From Chrysoperla carnea (Eukaryota > Arthropoda > Insecta > Neuroptera > Chrysopidae), in contig NC_058339.1 in NCBI RefSeq assembly GCF_905475395.1, positions 86,748,520 through 86,812,519 of the forward strand: a stretch of DNA of 64,000 bases. Reading direction: 5' to 3'. The notes beneath the pieces are model-generated. The model saw only the letters and a program-made list of their open reading frames with translations. It was not told the DNA's origin and did not search any database. This document shows positions 53,437 to 64,000 of this stretch, piece by piece (within the stretch, counting starts at the first letter, position 1; each line of letters opens with the position of its first letter). The position numbers and the translations under genes are program-made.

Positions 53437-53617
53437 CCATCTGAACTTCAATTGGTTAGAGTGTAACCATTTCCGTACGCGATATACCTAGGGGTAGCGG
53501 ATTCGATTCCCACCGTCACTGAAATTATGAGCAAAAAGATGGTAAAACACGTAATGGCATCACAATGGGTCTAAGTGTATCTCTAGTGGAAAACTAATAT
53601 AGCCTAACCTAACCTAC
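53437..53617 (+). mobile_element. tRNA-derived SINE with AACCT tail
   Basis: The A-box-like TGGTTAGAGTGT (53453-53464) and B-box-like GGATTCGATTCC (53499-53510) are 34 bp apart, the spacing of a tRNA-type Pol III promoter. A body block follows (GGCATCACAATGG, CTAAGTGTAT), then a CCTAACCTAACCT tail. The body is shared with 8330-8397 and 17001-17093. Confidence 0.7.
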
Positions 53618-54090
53618 CAAATTATGAATTGTCGATTCATACTGATATGAGCCAATGAAAATGTAGTAGACGCGATAAGGTCTAACTGAAAACTAATTTC
53701 GATAAAAATAAATTTAAAAAAAAATTAGGATATATCATACAAAATAGTTTTCGATCATTATTAATCCCGGAAGGCAGGACCAGGTACACTTGAATCTCAG
53801 AGGAAAAGTTCTATTTTTCATTGTGAACCATTACATAAGATTCAAATTACTGGAAGTTAATTGTTATAATCCATCCATGATTAAAAATTTGTTTTTTCTA
53901 AATCTGACCGCCATTTTTTTCGATACAAAATTGAAAGGGCTTTATAAATCGCATATGAGCTAGTTATTTAACTTAAATTTAAAACCAGTTCGAAAAAGTA
54001 TTGAAAATTTGATATTGACTTTCTGGCGCTAAAATTTTAAAAAATCCCGAAGTTATTAATCATTTTTTTCCGTTATGCATATTTTTATTA

Positions 54091-54245
54091 ACCCTCGACA
54101 CAAAAAGAGGGGTGTTTGACGTATAAGCTTGTCGTGTCTATCTTTGTGTCTGCCTTTGGCATCGTAGCTCCTAAACAGATGAACGGATTTAGATTTTTTT
54201 TGGTCATATTTAAAGAAAACCTGGGCAAGGTTTTTTAAATTTTGT
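54091..54245 (+). repeat. dispersed repeat family D, copy 1
   Basis: Related to 60850-60990: an AAAAAGRGGTGTT start, a GTGTCT-rich stretch, then a CCTAAACAGATGAACGGATT-like block. The pattern resembles abundant insect repeats, but the class is not assigned. A poly(A) run follows at about 54271. Confidence 0.5.
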
Positions 54246-55121
54246 ATGGCGTCAAGACCTAATTTAACAAAAAAAAAAAAAAAAAAAAATCGTTAAATCG
54301 TTGTTTTTCCAAATAAACGAAATTGAGAATTATCAGATCTGTCTGTAAATGTTTTTTGAGAGATTCTAACAATTAATATGAGTGGCTTCCAGATCAAAGT
54401 ATTGACCCATTTTTCCAAGAAGATTATGATAATTTCAGATTGTTCAAAAATATTGATGAGTAATAAATTCAAAAGAATAAAAAAAAAAAACATTAAAAAA
54501 GGTTACTAGACTTTATTAATATAAATAAATAAATAAAAAAATAATAATATATTTTTTTTTATTAATAAAATAAATAATCGTATAATAATAAAATTTTTGA
54601 TTCATATAAAATACATAACGTATATTAAAACAGATTTCATTCATGCATTTTACAAATAATGATAATCAATGAAGCGTGCTAAGGTGTGCAAGATGCAAAG
54701 GTGTGCCAAATGGACACCTACACAATATTTATATACTTTTTTTTTCTTAAATAAAATACGTTTTGAATTGAAACGACGACCGCGAACAAACTTAATGTAT
54801 GCATGAGTTTAAATAATACACACAACAGTCTCTTCTTTTCTTCAGAGAGTCATTCAGTCAATATTCTTAAATACTTTATCGATAATATTCAACTTTTATT
54901 AATTTATTTTTTTATTTTTATTATTGGTAAATTTTATATTTGAAAAGAGTGAGGGAACGTTTATTTCGACCACTTTGTGTTTTTATTCATAAAAAATAGT
55001 AATATAAAGTCCATCGAAATAAGAAAATGATTTATTTTTCAGTTCGTCAAAGTTCGTTCGTCAGTATGTCAAGGTAAATGCAATGGAATAAGAGACGGTT
55101 AAATTTGGGATATTTCTTTCC

Positions 55122-55217
55122 TTCAAGGATGATTCGGAACTCCTAAGGTTTTCCTAATAGAAAGAAAATTTTTGATTTGATTTTCAACAACGGACAGGTG
55201 AAACTAATTAAAACCTG
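55122..55217 (+). repeat. dispersed repeat family C, copy 2
   Basis: Short copy of the 50462-50776 repeat, with both conserved blocks separated by only about 40 bases. Confidence 0.55.
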
Positions 55218-57000
55218 GTAAAAAGGTTTTCAAAACCTTTTAGCCTTTCTGTAATTTTAAAATGATTTAGTTTTAAAATTAAAGAATGTAGTTTGAATTG
55301 GGCACACATGATGTTAAAAATTAAGTGGAAGTGTCACAAAAAATTAAAACACACTTTTATTGGAATATGAACTAGAAAGTAAAAAATAATTTTAAAAATT
55401 TTTATTATACTTTAATATCATAAAATTGAACGATAAATTGTCGTGTAATAATAAACAAGACAATAATTTTAAATAATTTCACGGGCACAGACTAGTAATA
55501 ATTAAATATTAACATATAAAAGTCAAAGTATTATAATAAATTGGAATAAACATCAAAGAAAATTAAATAAAATAAAATTAAAAAAAAGTTAAATAATACT
55601 AACAATGTGTTGTCCTTCAATAAACAGGGTGGTCTCCCCAAAAAAATTTATTTCAATGAATTACTTAGATACGGTCTTATGTATTGAGACAGTTTTTAAG
55701 AGACAAAAATCTCGTTTCTGTACATAATACTTAGATAAAGGATGTATACATATATTAAATACACACAAAAAACTGCATCTGCATATTCAGTTTTTTTTGT
55801 CTTCACAACAAATCGATTAAAAAAAAATTTCATTCCTAAATTTTCCTTATTCTTTATTAAACTACGATTTAAGGACATGACGCGTCAAAAAATCCATGAG
55901 CTGTAACTTTCTGTCACGTGAAAAATATACTCCTGAGTCGATGTGGAGCATTTTTTCTCATAAGACATATATATGACAGAACGATTAGTTTCCAAATAGA
56001 GGGGGATGTAGAAATCTGAGAAAACAAGTGAACCTTAACCGCCTGGAAGCAACGGTAAATCAAAGAAGCCATTTTTTATAAACCGGGATAATAGTGGCAG
56101 ATTGGCGGTTTCGAAAGGGGGTTTTAAAACAGCCTAAAATAAGTAAAAGCTGAAAAAATTCTGGCGCTTGCCAATTAACTTCCATAACGACCGCACGAAC
56201 GTTACACAATACTGGCAGACATAAAATTCAAAAGAAAAGTGGATTTGCGCCCAAACTACCTTTATTTTAAGATTGACGAAGAGTTTGAGAGGAGAAATTT
56301 GAACTCTTTGAAACAACAAGGTCCTGGTTGTGTAATTTTCGTAAAAGAAAAATCACAACGGTTATTGTCCTTAAATAAATGATTTTGCCAGAATGTAAAC
56401 TGTCCCTTAAAGTACTAAATTTTTTTTGACTGTTGAGGAGGCCACCCATTATTATAAAATAACACATACACATAGATGCTATTCTTAAAGTCGACAAGTT
56501 CGCAAGAAATCTGTATTCAAGATTTTCTACATACAACAAACACTTAGTAAGAGGTATTAAACAGAATAACACACAACAGCGAAAAAAAAAACTGCATTGG
56601 AATTTAAATTATTATTATTAACATAATAATAAACTTAATCCTTTTCAATAAATAAATTACAAACATGAAAATGAAATTTCTTGTATTCAAGGGGAACGGA
56701 CAACATAAGCAGAAGAAAAAAAAAAAACTAATATTTATCATATTTATAGTAAATAAAGTTCACCGTTTTCCAATTTTATTTGTATGTTGGAATTTTTTGT
56801 AAAAAATAGCCGATACGTATCTTTAACACAGATAGGTATAGGATTTTTAAAAAATAGGAAACTTTGTGGATTTGATAAACATGTTTTTCTGTTTTTCAAT
56901 ATTTGGTGATCGAATCTCATATTGGCTTTTACACTTTAATTCCTTTCTTCTCATCGCTTCCACCAATTGTTGGAATTTCTATTACAACACTTGTTGCCTT

Positions 57001-57240
57001 AAGGTATTTCGATACCGAAAAATGAAAATGATTCAGAAATTTTATTTATCGATTAATCATTCTTTTAAACGACTTTTGTGAAAAATTCATATTGATTTTA
57101 TGTACGGTTTAGAAAAAATTAACTAGCAAAGTCAGTGTTCTTACCAAAAAAAGTTTTTTATTTTTATGCACAGCTTTCTTAATTTTGGTATGATTTTAAA
57201 GGTTAAAACTTGAGGAATATTGATAAAAGTTTTTAATAAA
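57001..57240 (+). repeat. dispersed repeat family B, copy 2
   Basis: Begins TTAAGGTATTTCGATACC (its TTAA just precedes) and runs parallel to 47145-47390 for about 240 bases. No opposite end was found. Confidence 0.65.
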
Positions 57241-58161
57241 AAGAAAAATACATTAAGTGAAATGTAGTTCATAAAATTTTCCATTCACTCTCCTCTGTAT
57301 TCTGTAAAAAAAAGCTTAAACTACAAAGTTAATTTAAAACCATCAAAATACGTTGCTCCAAATTTTTACTTTTTGAAATCTATAAATCCCTCTAAATGCA
57401 AATATTTTAAAAGTAAACTTTTAATAACAATTGAAGAGCATTTCATCAATATTCATGAATTTATTTTCATCAATAACTAAGAGTATTTGATTTTCACAAG
57501 AGAAATTGCCTATATTCTTCACAGATTCAATCAAAATATATAATTTTTGTCTAAAAATTCTCACATATAAGAATTATTGTTGAATTATTATAAAAATTAA
57601 TTAATGAGTCCAAAAAGTCGATTAAATAAAAGCCGACATAATATTCTTATTACAAAAAAAAAAAAAAAAATACACAGTTGATTATTTCATGTGTTCCATA
57701 TATGACCAATATATTACAAAATTCCATAAATGGATTTAGAAGAAATTAATAGTTTCTCCATAAATAATATGCAATTATGTAATTTAAATATATAGGTTGA
57801 TCTTTTTTTGCACAAAGATTTTACTTTGCCATCATACTGTACTCATAAAGTCTATATAAATTTTTTCGAAAATTATTCAACATGGAAAATTATCCAATTA
57901 TCCAATGATTTCACCAAAACGTAAGGCGTAAGATAAATGATTACTTCTTTTTTCTTACTTCTTACATTTTTCTTCGGTGTAATGGGCGTTTGGGATTTTT
58001 TCAGTTTTTAAAAAAGAAAAATTCTTCTGTATTTTTGTATTATTTAATGTCTTTAGAATACATTCCAGTATTAATTTTGAAATTACAAATAACCTTATGT
58101 ATTTAAGCGAGCAATTCTTGTATATATATATATCAACGATCTCGGAAATTAACTCTAAAAA

Positions 58162-58180
58162 GACCGAGCAAAGCTCGGTC
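58162..58180. repeat. perfect hairpin GACCGAGC-AAA-GCTCGGTC
   Basis: An 8-bp stem with a 3-base loop, followed by ATCCACGTAG. A degenerate copy is at 5794-5815 with the same trailing TCATCC. It resembles the subterminal hairpin of a Helitron-like 3' end, but the final CTRR is not conserved. Confidence 0.5.
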
Positions 58181-60849
58181 ATCCACGTAGTATCAATTTA
58201 TAAACACAAAATAAAAAAAATTTCTTTCTTTAGTGTGATATTTACCGCGTATAATCGCGTGACTTAAATCTTTGTGTAACTGGTTGAAAATATAGCGTTC
58301 ATGGTTGCCTCATGCTCTTCAATATCCCAGGAGTTAATTACTAAAAAGGCGCCACTTTCTCAATCCAATGCTTGTTCAGTGTAATCGAACTAACTTTCGG
58401 ATAATTGGAAATATCTCCAGAAGATGTATGCCGACTTTATGACTAATAATATTGACAGTTCATTGACTTGGAACTTAGAACAAAAAATATAAAAATAATA
58501 TTAATTTACTATAAAATATTTAACATAAAAATTAGCATAAAATTATTATTAAAAATTGAAACCCCATATATGTTTATTAAATATTAAAAATTAAAACTTC
58601 ATTAAAGACGGAGTTAAAAACTTTAGAAAATAATTTTATATACAGCAGCAAAATTATTGTTGTGAGGTTACTTCTTGCTTACTTGCATTAAAACTAATAA
58701 AAGATAACAAATACGTTTATGATATTTATATAAAAGTGATAAAGAATATTTTATGCACTTAGGTGATATTTTATTTATTATATCGGATATTACTAGTTGA
58801 AAAAATCAACGATACAATTCAGAGGATAAATAAAAGTTTTTCCTCCACCTCTCATCGTCAACAGAAAATGATTTCATAAGAAGGAAGCAATAGACTAACA
58901 TATTGATAAGGTTTTCGAAAAGATACTCGGTACGAACTATATTCCTTTCGTACCTTGGTACATTATGAATGTAGAGCTTACTTTTTTTATTTATAAGATA
59001 TTTTTCTAAAAAATTTAAGGTACGAATTTTAGAAGTCAAATACTTGTTTGATTCTTTAAAGAATTCAATTGTATAGCTACTTATAGTTTTTACTGTATGA
59101 ACAATTTGAAGTAGTAGTTTTAAAATGACATACTTCTGATTTAGTAGTCAACCCAATATGTGAATACATTACATTTGGTTTGATTAGGATATTTATTATG
59201 ACTTAACATAAAAATTGGAATGTACTTACTTTAAATTATTTCTGTTTTTTTAACTTCTGATAACTTTCACAATTTTTTTAAATGATTTTGACAAAAAATA
59301 CTAATTGACAGTTATAAAAGATTTTTGCATTTTGTCAAAATTCATGGCAACCTGAATCGATTGAAAAAGTTTTAGCTTCCCAGGTAACCTAGATGTCGGT
59401 TTTTGGTGCCTGTTGCAGTTTTTTTGGTTTTAAATCCCAACCAGCAAACAAATATCGTGCAATAAAGAACAGAGTTCCAAAAAAAAAAAAAAAAAAAAAA
59501 AACAAATTAAATTTATTTTAGGTTTTATAAATCATGATGTAGGTATTCTTGAACATCGATCATCGGACATTTAAAAAAATTTTATAAAGACAATTTTATT
59601 GTGAATATTATGATATTTTATATGTTTTATATATAAATGCTGTTCTATGAATGATCATCGTTTGTGAGGGGGTGGCGTGGGGGGAGTATTATATCAGACA
59701 TGTAATAGAGATTTGCATTTGATACGCATATTAGTAGATCATTGACATATCTCATGTATGTAACAATCTGTATTTATTATTAAAATCAACATTTCTCTTT
59801 TTTTTTTCTTTACTTTTTTTTTTTTAGTGTACGAAGTGTAGGTACAAAGGGTTACGTAAAGAATGAAACTTATAATTCCTTGAAGAGCCCTTCCAAATTC
59901 TCATTTGTGGTAAATTTTCGTGGATAACTGTACCACTATGCATGAGTTTTATCTCACGAGTTTTCATCGGAATGAGACACTAATTTAATTTAATGGATGA
60001 ACATATAAGTCTATGGTTCGTGTAAATTGCTAATTTAAAAAATATCTTCGATATCTTCTTAATAATTTTGTATAAATCTTGACTGTTGCTCATATCACGA
60101 TAATGTAAGACATTAAGAAAATATAAGATCTAAATACGGCGAAAATTTCCAGAATACCCTTCTTTGAATTTTTGCAAGATTAAATATTCAATTTATTGAC
60201 AAAAATTTACAAAAATCAATGAATTGTAGAATATTTTACAATTTGTAATGTAGCCTTCTTGTATAAATAAATATTATTTTAATGTCTAGAATTCAATTTT
60301 CTTCTTAAAAGAACGAAAAATACTCGGAAATAAAATATTTTATTCAGAATCAAAAATAAATTTTCACCATCTGTCTGCTATAAAATTTTTGTAACAGACA
60401 GTTCAAAATCATTTTCGATTAGACGTCATAATTATATATAATAGTATTTTATTTATAAATTTGCCAATAAAAAGCATCTATATTTTATATCCATTATAAT
60501 AAACTTTTTGATATAGTGTCATTATTTTCATCTCGAAAATCAAAACCATAGTTTTTCATTTTCTACTCCTATTAGTAAGTAGATTTCAATCCCGTAATAC
60601 CGAAGTATAGAAAGAAAGAGTTTGAAAAAGGAATACAAAATATTTCACAATTTGACAGTTTATGTCAAAAAAAAGGAAAATTTTAATCAAAAGAAATGAT
60701 CCTGAACTAAATTAAAGTTAAAAAAATTTGTCAATTTGCTTGATAATTCTTGAGAAGATACATTTTCTACGCAAAAATCATACAGGTATGTAATTGTACT
60801 GCCTATAATAGATTGATAATAAAAAAATCGAATAATTTTCTCATTTTTA

Positions 60850-60990
60850 GCCCCAAACCAATAAAAAGGGTGTTATTAGTTTGATCGCTATGTGTATCTA
60901 CCTGTGGGTCTGTCTGAAGCGCCTGAGCGTACCTGAAGCAACTAAAATGTAGGCGATGATCCTCAAAATTGGTTCAGGTTGGAAAAGGAT
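60850..60990 (+). repeat. dispersed repeat family D, copy 2
   Basis: Diverged relative of 54091-54245 (AAAAAGGGTGTTATTAG, CTATGTGTATCTACCTGTG, GCGCCTGAGCG). Confidence 0.45.
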
Positions 60991-61433
60991 CTAAGGAAAA
61001 GGTAATTTAACGGAGAGTGATCTTAGATACGTTTTAAATTTTTCAATGTAGATCCTGTTTGGTTTTATTTCGTGTGGTGTTATTTAACTTTAATTTAACG
61101 GATCTATGACTACAATAACTTATTGACCATAAAGATCTGGCTCCTAAGGTTCTTATCCACAATGGCCTCATAATACCTATATTGAAAAATAACCACATGA
61201 GACAAAAAGCAGTCAATATATAATTGTTTTATTTATAAAATACTGAAGATATTTTTAGATAAAGTGATGATCTGTGATCATGTTGTATATATGCAAATAG
61301 CTTTTATAATACTAAAAATAAAATTCACTACATTTTAACTTAATAGTACCATTATCATTTGAAACGAATGACATGACAGGAGATGACATGACAGTCTTAT
61401 GACTGATGACAATATGAATGATTACTGACTATA

Positions 61434-61569
<136 letters not shown>

Positions 61570-62969
61570 AATTGTAAAGAATATAATTAATCTTTGATCA
61601 CACAGGTTTTATTAATTGTATATTTTTTTTATTTCAATACTATAAAACTAGCATTGCGTCGTTAAAAAAATTTTTCAGATGTAAACAGGTGATAAATAGG
61701 TTAATATGAGCTTTCATAGTATCATTTTATATTTGTATTCGAAATCTTTAAGAATTAATGAAACTCGTTTTTAATTAAGGCTGTAAAATCGAAAAAAAGC
61801 CAGGAGTTTGTGTTTTAGCCAAACATTTGGCTGGATATAGGTTCTTCAAAAAATATATCGACTTCTAGAGGTTATATAGAACATCAACATATAAATAAAC
61901 ATAATGATAAACATATTTTGACCCAAAAAATGTACAAACTAAAATTTTAATACAAAAATATGGTAATAGTAGGTAAGTCTATTAGTTTTTGAGATTCCTA
62001 GCACAAATATGTCAAAAATAGTCAAATAAACATAGGCCCAAAGACTTTTAATTTTCGAGACGTTTAATTATAAAGTTTTAAGATTTTTACTGCAGTAATT
62101 TATGATTGAATTACTCGCAATTGACAAATCTTTTCCTGTATGTTTTAAATACTCCTTTTTTCTTATTTTTGTGTATGGAATCGATAATGTTTACTAATAA
62201 TTTACTTACCGTTATCATGTCTTTGAATTAAAACTTTATAATTATGTATCCCCTACAGGAAATATTTGCGTTATCCACATTTTTAGGCTCAAATGTTTAT
62301 TTTGATGTCCCTTACAACCATTAAAATTCGACGGTATCTTCTGGCAAAGGGTATGGGAAGCACTTAAAAGAAATGTTATTATTATATAATGAATTTAGTG
62401 TAAAGGTATGGAGAGAAAAAACATGCAGATGAAACAATTATAAGAATTTAAAATAACACATAATGACCTGCGATTCTTCTTGTCTACCTTTGAGAGTATT
62501 GATAAAAGTTGATTTTTTATCAAAGGAAAATTGATAAATTAGACTAGATCTCAGTGTCACTTTGATGGAAATCGTAATAAAAATAAGGGAAAATGCATGA
62601 CATAAATTGAAACACTCTATAACTTTTGTTCAAGTTAGCTATATGTTATCAAGATCTTCTTTGATAGGATTTTATAATCTTAAAATTTATAGCATAAATT
62701 TTTGCATAACGTATCGTCCAATTGCACGATATATGTATGTATTTATATTTTTTTCTGTTGGTTAATGATGAGGGTTATATCTGTCAAAATAAGCCTCTTT
62801 TATACCAACTAGGTATTCACTACTGCACAAGACTTTATTTTTTATTTTTTTAAGTAATAAATTTATATTATAATCTGTTATAAGCTACATTATATGCGTA
62901 ATATGTATGTTTAATAATAAAATATGTGATTTATTTATGGTTTATATTACATAGTTGTATACAAGATTA

Positions 62970-63674
62970 CAGAGTGTGGCATAAGTGAATGTACAGCCAT
63001 GAAAAGTAATACTTTCTTTATTATTAGATGTATATTTATACATTACGAACAAATCGGTGAATAACGGTGAAAATGAAAGGCCCCGACCGTATTCCTAAAT
63101 AAAAAAATACATGAATGTATCGGCAATAGCAACATTGGTCATAATAATCTATTGATTGTAGCGACATATTGGCTATAACAAGCAACGCATGTAAAACACA
63201 TAGTTTTTTTTGTTAGGTATAACTACTATATTTTGAGCCTTATTGATTTTATTGTAGACTTTGTCAACATTAGCGAAAAATTGTCATTGTGTGTGTATAT
63301 ATATGCACATAATATGAACATTAAAACATCGCTTATAATGACCAAATTTCGTTCCTTCACTGTCACTATAAGAGATTTTTATATGTTATATGTCTGTATA
63401 TACATGTGGCCCTATAGATCATTATTGACAAATAGTTTTTCCTGTGGCGTTTACAGAAATATAGAGACTCATTTTCTGTGTTGGTGCAGGGAAGGTTTAC
63501 ATCAAAATACAAATTATTTCTGAAACCCTCACAAAAAAATTGTTTAATTAATATTGTTTTTTGAGTGTAGATATTTCAAAGAATTTTTAAATGATATAAC
63601 ATATTCAAATCAATTTAACGACTTTCTAATAAAGAACTCTATATAAGTTGTATATCCACTGATGACTCACTTTG
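62970..63674. mobile_element. TA-flanked mariner-like MITE, copy 2 (705 bp)
   Basis: Begins CAGAGTGTGGCATAAGTGAA and ends GACTCACTTTG, flanked by TA on both sides. It is a relative of 41227-41920 with similar length. The ORF at 63233-63523 lies inside it and shows no transposase motif. Confidence 0.75.
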
Positions 63675-64000
63675 TATATACAGTGTACAGTATTTAACTC
63701 TGAGCATTTATTACAGTTTGTATATGCAACAATAAATTAGAAAATTTGTCATATATTTTACATTCAGTTAAAAAAAAGACTTTTTTTTTTCAAACTATAA
63801 TTATTACAGAAATGATTATATTGTATATTTTATAGGTGAAAATATTTTAACCATATGGTACTTTTGGTACTATTTTGAAAAGGCTTAAAATTTTTTATTT
63901 ATTGAATTTTAAATCGAAGATTTTATTAAGTATTATTCTTGAATGAAGGTAAATATGCGGTATATGCATGAAGTGAAGCTTTTCGAATTGTTTAATAAAA

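Overview
This is an AT-rich stretch of an insect nuclear genome. Genes are split by spliceosomal introns, tails of the insect telomere-type pentamer TTAGG are present, and one gene is clearly short gastrulation (sog), the arthropod chordin. The order cannot be fixed from the sequence alone. No bacterial, viral or organelle genes are visible.

Layout. (1) 1-6876, plus strand: an unrecognised, disordered Ser/Thr/Lys-rich protein. Every splice junction keeps frame, and two alternative C-termini are readable. (2) 10433-12541, plus strand: a four-exon alanine-glyoxylate / serine-pyruvate aminotransferase. It encodes 392 residues, and its catalytic residues fall at exactly the human AGXT numbers (W108, S158, D183, K209, R360). 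(3) 16342-33880, minus strand: the last seven coding exons of sog, with four VWC modules and four CHRD-type repeats. Only the N-terminal signal/anchor exon is missing. The aminotransferase and sog are convergent, about 3.8 kb apart. (4) 33881-64000: about 30 kb in which I find no credible exon; it is most likely the first intron and/or 5' regulatory region of sog.

The non-genic DNA is largely built from small non-autonomous transposons. They include Helitron-like elements (A|TC...CTAG|T with a 3' hairpin), TTAA-flanked piggyBac-type MITEs, TA-flanked mariner/Tc1-type MITEs, a four-copy 400-500 bp family, several foldback elements, and a tRNA-derived SINE whose 3' tail is the telomeric pentamer. 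No autonomous transposase or reverse transcriptase ORF is visible.

The three genes have unrelated roles: an uncharacterised scaffold-like protein, glyoxylate/amino-acid metabolism, and extracellular BMP antagonism. I found no candidate for a new biochemical system. The most interesting points are the alternative 3' end of the first gene, the sog gene model with its very large introns, and the undescribed MITE/SINE families.
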